DNA of 64,000 nt from Paraburkholderia caribensis (GCF_002902945.1 NZ_CP026101.1:1054001-1118000); one strand, 5' to 3'. Positions 7,910 to 17,032 are shown, numbered from the stretch's first letter. Made by a program: numbers and translations. The notes: generated by a model not told the origin, from the sequence alone.

Positions 7910-9331
7910 ATGAGCCGACTGATTATCGTATCGAACCGCGTCGCGCCGATTTCGGAAGGCGGCCCCGCGGCGGGCGGCCTCGCCGTCGGCGTCTACGACG
8001 CACTGAAGGAAACGGGCGGCATGTGGTTCGGGTGGAGCGGCGACGTGCCCGGCAGCGGCCAGCCGCAGATCAAGCTCGAAGAGCGCGGCCCGGTGACGTT
8101 CGCGACCATCGGCCTCGTGCGCCGCGACTACGACCAGTATTACCGCGGCTTTTCGAACGCGACGCTGTGGCCCGCGTTTCATTACCGGCCCGATTTGCTG
8201 CAGTACGACCGGCACGATTTCGAAGGCTACTGCCGCGTGAACACGTGGCTCGCGCAAAAACTGGTGCCGCTGCTGCGCGACGACGACGTCATCTGGGTCC
8301 ACGACTACCATCTGATTCCGTTTGCACAGGCACTGCGTGCGGCGGGCGTGAAGAACCGCATCGGCTTCTTCCTGCACATTCCGTTTCCGGCGTCGCAGGT
8401 ATTGCTCGCCGTTCCGCCGCATCGCGCGCTTGTCGAGGCGCTGTGTTCGTTCGATCTGCTCGGTTTCCAGACGAAGCCCGATTTGCGCGCGTTCTGCGAT
8501 TACATCGCCAACGAGGCAGACGGTTCGATCGAAGCCTCGGCGCAAGGGCCGACAGTCGTGCACGGTTTTGGCCGCACGCTGCGCGCGGCGGCCTATCCGA
8601 TCGGCGTGTATCCCGACGAGATCGCCGAATTGGCGAAAGCAGGCGAGGGCGACAAGCCGGTGCGCACGATCGAAGCGACACTGCATGCGCGCAAGCTGAT
8701 CATGAGCGTCGACCGGCTCGATTATTCGAAGGGACTGGTCGAGCGATTCCGCGCGTTCGAGCGGCTGCTCGAACATTCGCCTTCGTACCGCGACAAGGTG
8801 TCGTTCCTGCAGATCGCGCCGCCGACGCGTTCCGATCTGCACGCGTACCAGGAAATCCGCTTGCAGCTCGAAGGCGAGTCGGGGCGCATCAACGGCCGCT
8901 TTGCGGAGCTCGACTGGACGCCTATCCGCTATATCCATCGCCAGTATGAGCGGCCCGTGCTCGCGGCGCTGTTTCGCACCGCGCATGTCGGCTACGTGAC
9001 GCCGCTGCGCGATGGGATGAATCTCGTCGCGAAAGAGTATGTGTCGGCGCAAGATCCGGAAGATCCCGGCGTGCTGGTGCTGTCGCGTTTCGCGGGCGCC
9101 GCGCAGGAGTTGACGGGCGCGCTGATCGTCAATCCCGTCGATGTCGACGGCATGGCCGATGCGCTCGGCGCCGCGCTGTCGATGCCACTTGCCGAACGCA
9201 AGGCGCGCTATGACGACATGATGGTGCAACTGCGCGAGAACAACGTGTCCGTATGGCGCGACAACTTCATGCGCGACCTGCAGCAGATGCCGGATGCGCA
9301 GCGGGTGGTGCGGGAAGCCGCCGAGGGTTGA
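7910..9331 (+). CDS. otsA: trehalose-6-phosphate synthase (GT20)
   Basis: OtsA transfers glucose from UDP-glucose to glucose 6-phosphate to make trehalose 6-phosphate. The 473-residue length is normal. Recognisable parts are the N-terminal LIIVSNRVAP with the GG substrate loop (GGPAAGGLAVG), DDVIWVHDYHLIPFA, HIPFPASQVL, the SVDRLDYSKGLVER donor-site motif and TPLRDGMNLVAKEY with DPGVLVLSRFAGAAQEL near the end. A bidirectional terminator follows. Confidence 0.97.
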   Translation: MSRLIIVSNRVAPISEGGPAAGGLAVGVYDALKETGGMWFGWSGDVPGSGQPQIKLEERGPVTFATIGLVRRDYDQYYRGFSNATLWPAFHYRPDLLQYDRHDFEGYCRVNTWLAQKLVPLLRDDDVIWVHDYHLIPFAQALRAAGVKNRIGFFLHIPFPASQVLLAVPPHRALVEALCSFDLLGFQTKPDLRAFCDYIANEADGSIEASAQGPTVVHGFGRTLRAAAYPIGVYPDEIAELAKAGEGDKPVRTIEATLHARKLIMSVDRLDYSKGLVERFRAFERLLEHSPSYRDKVSFLQIAPPTRSDLHAYQEIRLQLEGESGRINGRFAELDWTPIRYIHRQYERPVLAALFRTAHVGYVTPLRDGMNLVAKEYVSAQDPEDPGVLVLSRFAGAAQELTGALIVNPVDVDGMADALGAALSMPLAERKARYDDMMVQLRENNVSVWRDNFMRDLQQMPDAQRVVREAAEG

Positions 9332-9360
9332 TCTCTTTTTCGCTGTCGTTCCAATAGAAA

Positions 9361-9387
9361 AAGCCGCTTCATCGAAGCGGCTTTTTT
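9361..9387. terminator. bidirectional terminator between otsA and the ABC transporter
   Basis: AAGCCGCTTC and GAAGCGGCTT form a stem with A-rich 5' and T-rich 3' sides (GAAAAA before, TTTTTT after), so it can serve both convergent genes. Confidence 0.85.
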
Positions 9388-9424
9388 CATGGCGTGTCAG
9401 TTCAGAAGCGAGTTCAGAAGCGCC

Positions 9425-11260
9425 TCACGCGACGTGCTGCTCGTCGAACTTCTTGCCGCCCACATGCAGTGTCGAATGCTTGCCGAACTGCTTCGACAGC
9501 AGATCGCGATACAGGCCCGGACGGTTGCGCAACTCTTCGGGGCTGCCGTCGTCGATCACCTTGCCCGCGCTCATGACGATGATGCGGTCGAAGTTGTGCA
9601 GCGTCGACAGACGGTGTGCGATGGCGATCACCGTGCGGCCGACCATCAGCCGGTCGAGGGCTTTCTGGATCGCTTCTTCTGACGCGCTGTCGAGCGCGGA
9701 GGTGGCTTCGTCGAGCAGCAGGATCGGCGCGTTCTTCAGGATCGCGCGCGCAATCGCGATACGTTGGCGCTGACCACCCGACAGCTTCACGCCGCGGTCG
9801 CCCACGATCGTATCGAAGCCTTCCGGCATCGCCTCGATAAAGTCCGTGCAGCGGGCTTCGCGCGCGGCGGCGAGCACTTCTTCGCGCGTCGCCTCGGGCC
9901 GGCCGTACGCGATGTTTTCGTACACGGTGCGGTGGAACAGCGAAATGTCCTGCGGCACCAGCGCGATCGAGTGACGCAGGCTGTCCTGCGAGATCGACGA
10001 GATATCCTGGCCGTCGATCAGGATGCGCCCGGCCTGCGTTTCATAAAAGCGTTGCAGCAGCGCGAGCACGGTCGACTTGCCCGCGCCCGACTTGCCGATC
10101 AGGCCGACGCGCTGGCCGGCCGGAATGTCGAGATCGAAGTGATCGAGAATCGGGCGGCGCTTCGGATACGCAAACGTCACCTTGTCGAAGGTTACGCGGC
10201 CGCCTTGCGGGACGAGTTCGACGGCGTCGTTGTGATCAGGCATGCCGTGCGGTTCGAGCAGCGTCTTGACGGCCTCCGCGAGACGCGCGATGTGCTGCGT
10301 CACGTCGACGAGTGCGACGGCCAGATCGCGTGTGCCGTGGAGGATCGTGAAGCCGAGCGAGCTGACCAGCACGATGTCGCCCGAGGTCGCCTTGCCCTGA
10401 TCCCACAGCCACAGCGCCCAGCCGAGCAGGCCCGCCGACAGCAGCGCCGTGATGACCGCGTGCAGCAGTCGCAGTTTCTCCAGATACAGCAGGCTTTGCT
10501 GGCGCGCGATCATTTCCGACTTTACGGTCGCGCTGAAGCGCTTCTGCTCGCGGAACGTCATGCCGAACGCGCGCACGAGGCCCATGTTGCCGATCACGTC
10601 GACGAGTTCGCCGTCGACAGCGGCCGCCTTGCTCGCGAAGGTGTGATGACGGGCCGAGCCACGGCCCGCCAGCTTGAACAACACGACCGACAAAATCGCC
10701 GAGCAGGTCAGCAGGCCGAGCGCCATCAGCGGATTGACGGCGGTGATCATCACGATCGCGCCCACCACCGCGATGCACGGCGGCAGGACGTTCCACGCGG
10801 TTGTGTTTTCGGCCGTGTAGACGGCGTTCGAGGTCGCCGTAATGCGGCTCGCCAGCGTGCCCGGCTGTTTCTCCGCGTAATAGGTCGGCGAGTGGCCCGT
10901 CAGATACTGGAAGAGGTCCTTGCGCAGATCGCCCGTGACGGCCACGAACGTATGCGCCGCGACCCAGCCGCCTACGCGCCACAACAGGTTGTCGGCGGCG
11001 ATCAGGCCGACCAGGATCGCGAACGCGCCCCACAGCGGCCCCGGATGATGGCGTCCCGCGCCGAGCACGTCGATCAGATGTTTGATCGCGTATTGCGAAG
11101 CGAGCGCACAGCCCACGGCCGCGAACACGCTGCCCAGCACGATCAGATGAGCGACCGGATGGCGGCGGATAAAGCGGAAGAGGAATGCAAGCGGCCGGTG
11201 CGCATAGCTCGCGAGCTTTGCGTTATGGGCGTTTCGCTGGGCAATGGTGAGATGTTCCAA
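9425..11260 (-). CDS. ABC exporter, fused permease and ATPase
   Basis: This is a 611-residue half-transporter with an N-terminal six-helix ABC type-1 membrane domain (about residues 30-325) and a C-terminal nucleotide-binding domain. Walker A GKSGAGKST starts at residue 389, the signature LSGGQRQRIAIARAI is near 495, Walker B ILLLDEATSALD near 515 and the H-loop IAHRLST near 550. It would act as a homodimer. Substrate is unknown; the family includes lipid, peptide and drug exporters, and no accessory membrane-fusion or outer-membrane gene is adjacent. It converges with otsA. Confidence 0.92.
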   Translation of the reverse strand: MEHLTIAQRNAHNAKLASYAHRPLAFLFRFIRRHPVAHLIVLGSVFAAVGCALASQYAIKHLIDVLGAGRHHPGPLWGAFAILVGLIAADNLLWRVGGWVAAHTFVAVTGDLRKDLFQYLTGHSPTYYAEKQPGTLASRITATSNAVYTAENTTAWNVLPPCIAVVGAIVMITAVNPLMALGLLTCSAILSVVLFKLAGRGSARHHTFASKAAAVDGELVDVIGNMGLVRAFGMTFREQKRFSATVKSEMIARQQSLLYLEKLRLLHAVITALLSAGLLGWALWLWDQGKATSGDIVLVSSLGFTILHGTRDLAVALVDVTQHIARLAEAVKTLLEPHGMPDHNDAVELVPQGGRVTFDKVTFAYPKRRPILDHFDLDIPAGQRVGLIGKSGAGKSTVLALLQRFYETQAGRILIDGQDISSISQDSLRHSIALVPQDISLFHRTVYENIAYGRPEATREEVLAAAREARCTDFIEAMPEGFDTIVGDRGVKLSGGQRQRIAIARAILKNAPILLLDEATSALDSASEEAIQKALDRLMVGRTVIAIAHRLSTLHNFDRIIVMSAGKVIDDGSPEELRNRPGLYRDLLSKQFGKHSTLHVGGKKFDEQHVA

Positions 11261-11998
11261 TTGTTCGTTTGGTCTGTCAGTGTCGGTTTGAGACGTCTGA
11301 AAACGGGTTCAGGTCGTGCAACGGTCGTGCCTGGGAACGGCCCGTAACACCAGCGTAGGCCTCGCATTGTAAACATGCAAAAGCCATTTCGCATGGCGGG
11401 ACAGCCAATGGGGGCGCGATTATTTTCGCGACACGTACCGGTAAGGTTTCCCAGCCTTGACCCGCTAGCGGGCAAGGGGTTCACGACAGGGGCGTGAATT
11501 TTCGAGATATAATTACAGATTGCATACGAGCCGGCGAGGGGAATCTCATCGAGTTCCAGCCGCCGCAGACGGGTCCTGGATGACTGCAGTCGAACGGCTT
11601 TGCGGCGCCAGTGCCGATGCAGCGCTCCCACTGTAAAACACCTTGAGAAAACAAGGGTTTGCGAAGTGTTTCGCGTTTGTAACAACGTAAAGACTTTGAA
11701 ATGTTGGGGCCGGTCCGCCAGGCAGGCATCGATAATGCATGCTCGGTCGAGTCAGGAAATATCTGACAGTTTGTCAACGTCGAATCATGAGCCGCGTTTA
11801 CGGCTTTGAGCACAGACTTTGACATTGGCCAAGCTGGCGTCTTACCAAGCGATCCATCGCAGGAATTTCTCGAAAGAATCAGGCTCGTGTCCGGTGCAGC
11901 TTCAGGCTGCATGCGAACCGGGCGCCCTGGCGAGCAAGCGAAGTCGCTTTTTCCAAACTGCAGTCTTTTTGCCTGATTTTTTACGAGGAGTTCTCCCT
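11261..11998. other. 738-bp intergenic region upstream of the glycosyltransferase
   Basis: This long region separates divergent genes. It contains a 12-bp perfect palindrome CCCGCTAGCGGG (11461-11472), an inverted repeat TTCACG/CGTGAA (11480-11498) and a TATAAT box (11508-11513), described separately. From about 11520 to 11990 no convincing gene was found, although the glycosyltransferase frame stays open back to 11819. A long untranslated leader or small RNA is possible but unproven. Confidence 0.45.
11480..11513 (+). promoter_or_regulatory. candidate promoter with an overlapping inverted repeat
   Basis: TATAAT at 11508-11513 is preceded, nine bases upstream, by the perfect inverted repeat TTCACG-n7-CGTGAA (11480-11498), which covers the expected -35 position. 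This is the layout of a repressor- or activator-controlled promoter. No good -35 hexamer is present. The transcript would start near 11520, about 480 bp before the glycosyltransferase ATG. Confidence 0.4.
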
Positions 11999-13063
11999 AT
12001 GCGAATCGCTCAAATCGCTCCGTTGCACGAGGCGGTGCCTCCCAAGCTTTATGGCGGCACGGAACGCGTCGTGTCGTATCTGACGGAAGCGCTCGTCGAG
12101 CTCGGACATGACGTGACGCTTTTTGCCAGTGGCGATTCGCAAACCTCCGCGAAGCTCGAAGCCTTCTGGCCGCAGGCGTTGCGTCTGGACCCGACGATCC
12201 GCGACGTGATGGCGCCGCACATGTTGCTGCTCGAAGAAGTCCGCCGCCGCGCGGAAGAGTTCGACGTGCTGCATTTCCACATCGACTACTATCCGTTCTC
12301 GCTGTTCGCGCGCCAGCCGGTGCCGTTCCTGACGACCATGCACGGCCGTCTCGATCTGCCCGAACTGCAGCCCGTCTTCAACACGTTCAGCGACGTGCCC
12401 GTGGTGTCGATCTCGGACAACCAGCGCCAGCCGCTGCAACAGGCGCACTGGTTGTCGACCGTGTACCACGGCCTGCCGGAAAACGTGCTCACGCCGATCC
12501 CCAACGTCGAGCCGGGCTACCTCGCATTCCTCGGCCGCGTTTCGCCGGAGAAGGGCCTCGACCGTGCGATCCGCATCGCCGGCCAGGCAGGCATGAAGCT
12601 CAAGGTCGCCGCCAAGATCGACAAGGCCGACCGCGCGTATTACGAAGAAGTCATCAAGCCGCTGATGGCGCTGCCGCACGTCGAGTACATCGGCGAAATC
12701 GGCGAAGCCGAAAAGCGTGAGTTCCTCGGCAACGCGCATGCACTGGTGTTCCCGATCGACTGGCCGGAGCCGTTCGGTCTGGTGATGATCGAAGCCATGG
12801 CATGCGGCACGCCCGTGATCGCGTTCAAGCGCGGCTCGGTGCCCGAAGTGATCGAGAACGGCGTGTCGGGCTTCGTCGTCGAAGACGAAATCAGCGCCGT
12901 CGCTGCCCTCAAGCGTCTCGACCAGCTGCCGCGCGCGCAGGTGCGCAAGGCGTTCGAATCGCGCTTCTCGTCGAAGGTGATGGCGCAGAACTACCTGAAG
13001 ACCTACGAAGACCTGCTGCACGCGAAGCGCCGCACGGTGCTGCGCGAAGTCAACGCAAACTGA
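11999..13063 (+). CDS. GT4-family glycosyltransferase
   Basis: This is a 354-residue GT-B fold glycosyltransferase. The N-terminal part (MRIAQIAPLHEAVPPKLYGG, then TERVVSYLTEALVELGHDVTLF) and the C-terminal donor-site region (FLGRVSPEKGLDRAIRIA, and EPFGLVMIEAMACGTPVIA with the E-x7-E motif) are clear. GAGGAG at about 11984-11989 fixes the ATG at 11999, although the frame is open for 60 more codons upstream. The acceptor is unknown; it is not inside an exopolysaccharide cluster, and the closest functional hint is the nearby trehalose pathway. It is flanked by a long 5' region and a strong stem-loop downstream. Confidence 0.9.
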   Translation: MRIAQIAPLHEAVPPKLYGGTERVVSYLTEALVELGHDVTLFASGDSQTSAKLEAFWPQALRLDPTIRDVMAPHMLLLEEVRRRAEEFDVLHFHIDYYPFSLFARQPVPFLTTMHGRLDLPELQPVFNTFSDVPVVSISDNQRQPLQQAHWLSTVYHGLPENVLTPIPNVEPGYLAFLGRVSPEKGLDRAIRIAGQAGMKLKVAAKIDKADRAYYEEVIKPLMALPHVEYIGEIGEAEKREFLGNAHALVFPIDWPEPFGLVMIEAMACGTPVIAFKRGSVPEVIENGVSGFVVEDEISAVAALKRLDQLPRAQVRKAFESRFSSKVMAQNYLKTYEDLLHAKRRTVLREVNAN

Positions 13064-13126
13064 TCTTCGTCGAAGCTGACCGCGACCGGGTTGCTTAACG
13101 CCTGCGCGGTCCGTTGGATGGGACGA

Positions 13127-13165
13127 CAACGCCCCGCATGTGTCGAACATGCGGGGCGTTGTTGC
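13127..13165 (+). terminator. terminator after the glycosyltransferase gene
   Basis: A 15-bp stem (CAACGCCCCGCATGT with its complement) around a five-base loop at 13127-13161 is followed by a modest T-rich tract (TTGCATTTG). Confidence 0.7.
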
Positions 13166-13258
13166 ATTTGCGCCGCACGCCGGGGCGAAACGCGCGGGGA
13201 ATGTATCGAAAGTGTGTGTCCGTGGTCCTGCAACCGTGAGACGAATCGGTAATATCCC

Positions 13259-13264
13259 TATAAT
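13259..13264 (+). promoter_or_regulatory. -10 box for the membrane protein gene at 13312
   Basis: A perfect TATAAT lies 48 bp upstream of the TTG start. The -35 region (around 13236-13241) is not close to consensus. Confidence 0.5.
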
Positions 13265-13311
13265 GGCCGTGCCGCAAATCCGGCGCAGCCGGTCGATATG
13301 AGGAGATTGCT

Positions 13312-14169
13312 TTGGCGAGAACGAAACAGACGCGTGCGAGCGCGGCGCCCGGCGCCGGCACGATGTTCGCGCTTCGCGCCATCGGTCTCGTGATACTGGC
13401 GCGCTGGCTCTTCTCGATGGGCGAGATGGACCCGCTGACGGCACTGCGGGCGATGGCTTCGTCGCCGTGGGCCTGCATCAACCTCGTTTTCCTGTTTCTG
13501 CTGATCTTCCTGCCGGGCGCGAAGGCGCGCGCCGAGCGGCCGTTCCATCCGTTGCCGCAATGGTTGCGTCAGGCGCTGCGCCTGTTTGCGTTTCTCGGTT
13601 TGCTGTTCGCGGTCTGGTCGGTGGGCGCGTTCGTCTGGGCGGCCGGCTGGCGGCGTGCGTTCAACGCGGTCGCCGCCACCAACGGCTGGCTGCTCGCCGC
13701 GCCGACGCTGTACGCCGTGGTCGTGTGGATCTGTCGGCCGCGCGCGCTGTGGCGCACGAATATCGCCGCACGCCGCTTTGCGATCGGCCGCTTTGCGATT
13801 TCGATCGATGCCGTCACGCGCACGGCCATCGTCTGGGCCGAAAGCCGCAAGCTCGGCCAGTACGACGCGCGCGAGCTGTCGCTGCGCTGGCATGACGGAA
13901 CCGGGCGTGCGGCGCCTGTGTCGCGCGTGGCGCAGGCCGTCGATCTGTCAGGTGCCCAGCCGGCGACCGTGCCACCCATTTCGAACGGCCACGCGACGCT
14001 CGAGCGCGCGGGTGTCGGCGGCTTGCTGCGCGGCCCGAAAGTCGAGTTGATGTGGGATTCGCCCGCTGCCGCCGGACACAACCGGCAGACGGTGTTCAGG
14101 ACGCCGCTCGCAACGGAAGGCGATCGCGTTGCGGCGCGGGCGCTCGACGCGAGCCTGCGGCAGGCCTGA
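13312..14169 (+). CDS. conserved membrane protein of unknown function, TTG start
   Basis: This 285-residue protein is not assigned to a known function. Three hydrophobic segments are seen near residues 18-36, 52-68 and 90-111, and another near 121-141; the C-terminal half is soluble and may form a small beta-rich domain. The start is TTG, supported by AGGAG at 13301-13305 six bases upstream; the next in-frame ATG (13363) would remove a quarter of the first hydrophobic region. With this start the protein begins MARTKQT, the same seven residues as histone H3 before processing. Followed after 88 bp by a DUF2214 gene. Confidence 0.75.
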   Translation: MARTKQTRASAAPGAGTMFALRAIGLVILARWLFSMGEMDPLTALRAMASSPWACINLVFLFLLIFLPGAKARAERPFHPLPQWLRQALRLFAFLGLLFAVWSVGAFVWAAGWRRAFNAVAATNGWLLAAPTLYAVVVWICRPRALWRTNIAARRFAIGRFAISIDAVTRTAIVWAESRKLGQYDARELSLRWHDGTGRAAPVSRVAQAVDLSGAQPATVPPISNGHATLERAGVGGLLRGPKVELMWDSPAAAGHNRQTVFRTPLATEGDRVAARALDASLRQA

Positions 14170-14257
14170 TATTCACTCCGGGCGCTCGCGCCCCGGCACC
14201 CTCGGCCCGACATGGGCCTGAAGCGCCAACCGCTTTGCATCGTTCATGGAGGTGTCC

Positions 14258-14707
14258 ATGTTGATCCGCTGGTTGCTGGCCGCCGTTCATCTGCTGGGTT
14301 ATGCATTTGCGCTCGCCGCGATCATCGGGCGCACGCGCGGGCTGCGTCAGCTATCCGACCCGGCCGGTCTGCAGCGCGTCTTCGTCGCGGACAACGTGTG
14401 GGGCGTCACGGCCGTCGTTCTGATCGTCACGGGCTTGATGCGCGTGTTCGGCGGCTTTGAGAAGGGCGCGGACTACTACCTGCATGAGCCGCTCTTTCAC
14501 GTGAAGATGGCGGCGCTCGTGCTGATCTTCGCTTTTGAGATCGCGCCGATGATGACCTTGATTCGCTGGCGTCTCGCCGTCAGAAACGGCGAGAGTCCGG
14601 ATCTCTCCCGCGCCCGCCGCTTTGCCCGAACGGGGCACTGGCAGTCCATTCTGCTCGTCGTGATGGTGTTCGCCGCGTCGGGCATGGCGCGCGGGATTGG
14701 CGCGTAG
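14258..14707 (+). CDS. DUF2214 family membrane protein
   Basis: This is a 149-residue integral membrane protein with four hydrophobic segments (for example IRWLLAAVHLLGYAFALAAII and HWQSILLVVMVFAASGMARG), matching the DUF2214 pattern. GGAGGT just upstream selects the ATG at 14258 rather than the one at 14246, which overlaps the ribosome binding site itself. Function is unknown. Confidence 0.85.
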   Translation: MLIRWLLAAVHLLGYAFALAAIIGRTRGLRQLSDPAGLQRVFVADNVWGVTAVVLIVTGLMRVFGGFEKGADYYLHEPLFHVKMAALVLIFAFEIAPMMTLIRWRLAVRNGESPDLSRARRFARTGHWQSILLVVMVFAASGMARGIGA

Positions 14708-14740
14708 TTGTTGCGGCAGGCAACAAAACGGAGCGGAGAA

Positions 14741-14776
14741 AATGAAAAAGGGCTTAGGTCGTTAAACCTAAGCCCT
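14741..14776 (-). terminator. rho-independent terminator of tRNA-Val
   Basis: An 11-bp perfect stem (AGGGCTTAGGT and its complement, six-base loop, 14749-14776) is followed on the minus strand by TTTTTCATT. It lies 40 bp downstream of tRNA-Val. Confidence 0.9.
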
Positions 14777-14815
14777 CGATTCTTCGGTGTTCGTCTTTAC
14801 CAACACCAGAAATTC

Positions 14816-14890
14816 TGGTGGGTAGTACTGGGATCGAACCAGTGACCCCTGCCGTGTGAAGGCAGTGCTCTACCGCTGAGCTAACCACCC
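14816..14890 (-). tRNA. tRNA-Val (CAC)
   Basis: Read on the minus strand, the 75-nt cloverleaf starts GGGTGGTTAGCTCAGCGGT, has the anticodon loop TTCACAC between CTGCC and GGCAG (anticodon CAC, reading GUG), the GTTCGATCC T-loop and an encoded CCA end. It ends 39 bp after the preceding dnaQ stop and has its own terminator. Confidence 0.95.
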
Positions 14891-14938
14891 GAAGAGCTGT
14901 GCATTATGTCAGCTCTTTTAGACTTCGACAAGTACTTT

Positions 14939-15688
14939 TTAAGCGATTTGCGTATCCGCTGTCGCGGCGACATCTTCCGCAGCGGGTTGGGTGCGCCACA
15001 CGCTCGTGCCCTTCACCGATTTGTCGAGACCATCGAGCAATGCTTCGTGTTCGGCCAGTTCGTCTTCCGTCGCCGTCAGCACGATGAGTTCGAGCGTATC
15101 GAGCTGCACTCGCTTGGCGCCGTCTGCATGGCCCGCTGCCGCTTCGCCGATCATGTCGATCACGAGGCTTTCCTGGCCGCGCGTCATCGCGAGGTACACC
15201 TCGGCGAGCAGTTCCGAGTCGAGCAGCGCGCCGTGCAGCGTGCGATGTGCATTGCTGATGCCGAAGCGATCGCACAGGGCGTCGAGCGAATTGCGCTTGC
15301 CCGGGAACATCGACTTTGCGCGCACGAGCGTGTCGATCACCTCGCCGCAATGCTCGGTGAACGGCGGCAAGCCCAGCAGCGAAAACTCGGCGTTGAGAAA
15401 GCCGATATCGAAGGGCGCGTTGTGGATGATGAGTTCCGCGCCCGCCACGAAGTCGCGCAGCGCGTCGGCGATCTCCGCGAATTTGGGCTTGTCGCGCAGG
15501 AATTCAGTGGTCAGTCCGTGTACGGCCAGCGCGCCCGGATCACTGTCGCGCTCGGGATTGACGTAGAAGTGCAGGTTGTTGCCCGTCAGCCGGCGGTTCA
15601 CCAGCTCGACGCAGCCAATTTCGATAATCCGGTCGCCGCTCTTCGCATTCAGTCCTGTCGTTTCCGTATCGAGGATGATTTGACGCAT
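14939..15688 (-). CDS. dnaQ: DNA polymerase III epsilon subunit (proofreading exonuclease)
   Basis: DnaQ is the 3'-5' proofreading exonuclease of the replicative polymerase. The DEDDh active site is complete: Asp7 and Glu9 in LDTETTG, Asp94 in IIHNAPFDIGF, His152 and Asp157 in HRTLHGALLDSELL. The length of 249 residues is normal, including a C-terminal tail that binds the polymerase alpha subunit. It follows rnhA on the same strand after 66 bp, the classical rnhA-dnaQ neighbourhood (divergent in E. coli, co-directional here). Confidence 0.96.
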   Translation of the reverse strand: MRQIILDTETTGLNAKSGDRIIEIGCVELVNRRLTGNNLHFYVNPERDSDPGALAVHGLTTEFLRDKPKFAEIADALRDFVAGAELIIHNAPFDIGFLNAEFSLLGLPPFTEHCGEVIDTLVRAKSMFPGKRNSLDALCDRFGISNAHRTLHGALLDSELLAEVYLAMTRGQESLVIDMIGEAAAGHADGAKRVQLDTLELIVLTATEDELAEHEALLDGLDKSVKGTSVWRTQPAAEDVAATADTQIA

Positions 15689-15754
15689 GTCGGTGTTGCC
15701 TGTTTGTGTTGATGCGTGAAAAGAATGGAGCGTGCCTGTATGCGCTGCTGACGA

Positions 15755-16201
15755 TCAAAGCTGTGCCAGCGAGGCCACGCCTCGATTGGCGAGTTGGTCC
15801 GCCCGCTCGTTCTCGGGATGCCCCGCATGCCCCTTGACCCAGCGCCATTCGAGTTCATGTTGCTGCGTGAGCGCGTCGAGCCGCTTCCAGAGATCCGCGT
15901 TTTTCACGGGCGCCTTGGCAGCCGTCACCCAGCCTTTCTTTTTCCACCCGTGAATCCATTCGCTGATGCCTTTCTGCACGTACTGCGAGTCCGTGTGGAC
16001 GATCGCCTTGCATGGGCGCTTCAATGCTTCGAGCGCGGCGATCACAGCCATCAGTTCCATGCGGTTGTTGGTCGTGTTCGCTTCGCCGCCGAACAGTTCT
16101 TTTTCCTGCGCGCCGTAGCGCAACAGCGCACCCCAGCCGCCGGGACCGGGATTGCCCTTGCAGGCGCCGTCGGTGAAGATTTCGATCAGATCAGAACTCA
16201 T
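15755..16201 (-). CDS. rnhA: ribonuclease HI
   Basis: RNase HI cleaves the RNA strand of RNA-DNA hybrids. The catalytic residues are seen as Asp11 (IFTDGACKGNPGPGGWG), Glu49 (NNRMELMAVIAALEAL) and Asp71 (HTDSQYVQKGI), with the basic handle WIHGWKKKGW. The length of 148 residues is typical. The start ATG at 16201 overlaps the stop of the upstream methyltransferase by four bases (ATGA), so translation is likely coupled. The frame is open further upstream only because it shadows that gene. Confidence 0.96.
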   Translation of the reverse strand: MSSDLIEIFTDGACKGNPGPGGWGALLRYGAQEKELFGGEANTTNNRMELMAVIAALEALKRPCKAIVHTDSQYVQKGISEWIHGWKKKGWVTAAKAPVKNADLWKRLDALTQQHELEWRWVKGHAGHPENERADQLANRGVASLAQL

Positions 16202-17013
16202 TTTGCCTTGTTGCGGGTGTTGGGCGTGGCGGCGGGCGCGAGGCCGGCCGCCAGCACGGGCTTCTTGACTTTCAGCGGACCGACGAGGCGCATGCCGCGC
16301 ACGCGCTTGATCGCCGTGACCATGTAGACGGCGCCGAAAATCGGCCACCAGCGGTCGCCGGCGGCTTCCATGAACTCATAGCGCGACAGCCATTTTTCGC
16401 CGACGAGGGGCGGACGATAGCAGCCGAAGCGTCCGCGTTCAAGGTCGAAACCGAGCAGCTTGATCCAGTCCTTCAGACGCGTGAACGCGATCAGGTCATG
16501 CGCCGCGGGCACGAAGGGCCGCCCCGTGACCTTGCCGACCGATTGCCGCGCGCCCCACAGCGACAATGAATTGAAGCCGAGAATGATCAACTGACCTTCT
16601 GGCATCAGCACGCGTTCGGCTTCGCGCAGCAGGCGGTGTGGATCGCGCGTGAACTCCAGCGTGTGCGGCATCACGATCAGATCGACGCTCTGCGCCTCGA
16701 ACGGCAGATCGAGCAGATCGCACCAGACGGCGCTGCGTCCGGACGGCGCGTGGCGCCCGGGCAGCCCGCCCGCGACGCCGCGCGGAAACGTGTAAGGTGC
16801 GCTCGCGCCGCTCTCTGCGTCGAGCACGAGGCCTCGGCAGGGCATGCGGTTCTCGCGGAGCGCGTCGAGTTGCGGCAGGCCCAGCTGCAGCGCGTGATAG
16901 CCGAATACGTCGGACACGACGCGGTCGAGCTGCGCCTGCTCCCACTCCAGCACATAGCGTCCGGGCGGGGAGGTGGTCCAGGCAGGCCAGTCTATAATCG
17001 AACGGTCAGACAT
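16198..17013 (-). CDS. class I SAM-dependent methyltransferase-like protein
   Basis: This 271-residue protein has a methyltransferase type 11 core (LDLPFEAQSVDLIVMPHTLEFTRDPHRLLREAERVLMPEGQLIILGFNS). The usual glycine-rich motif I is not obvious, so catalytic activity is uncertain. The order gloB divergent from this gene followed by rnhA and dnaQ is conserved in many proteobacteria, but the substrate is not established. The ATG at 17013 starts MSDRSIIDWPAW; an upstream start at 17076 is less likely because it would overlap the divergent gloB start. Confidence 0.85.
   Translation of the reverse strand: MSDRSIIDWPAWTTSPPGRYVLEWEQAQLDRVVSDVFGYHALQLGLPQLDALRENRMPCRGLVLDAESGASAPYTFPRGVAGGLPGRHAPSGRSAVWCDLLDLPFEAQSVDLIVMPHTLEFTRDPHRLLREAERVLMPEGQLIILGFNSLSLWGARQSVGKVTGRPFVPAAHDLIAFTRLKDWIKLLGFDLERGRFGCYRPPLVGEKWLSRYEFMEAAGDRWWPIFGAVYMVTAIKRVRGMRLVGPLKVKKPVLAAGLAPAATPNTRNKAK
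16993..16998 (+). promoter_or_regulatory. -10 box of gloB
   Basis: A perfect TATAAT lies 35 bp upstream of the gloB ATG at 17033, inside the first codons of the divergent methyltransferase gene. No good -35 hexamer is visible. Confidence 0.5.
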
Positions 17014-17032
17014 GTTGAAGAATGCGTCGCCT

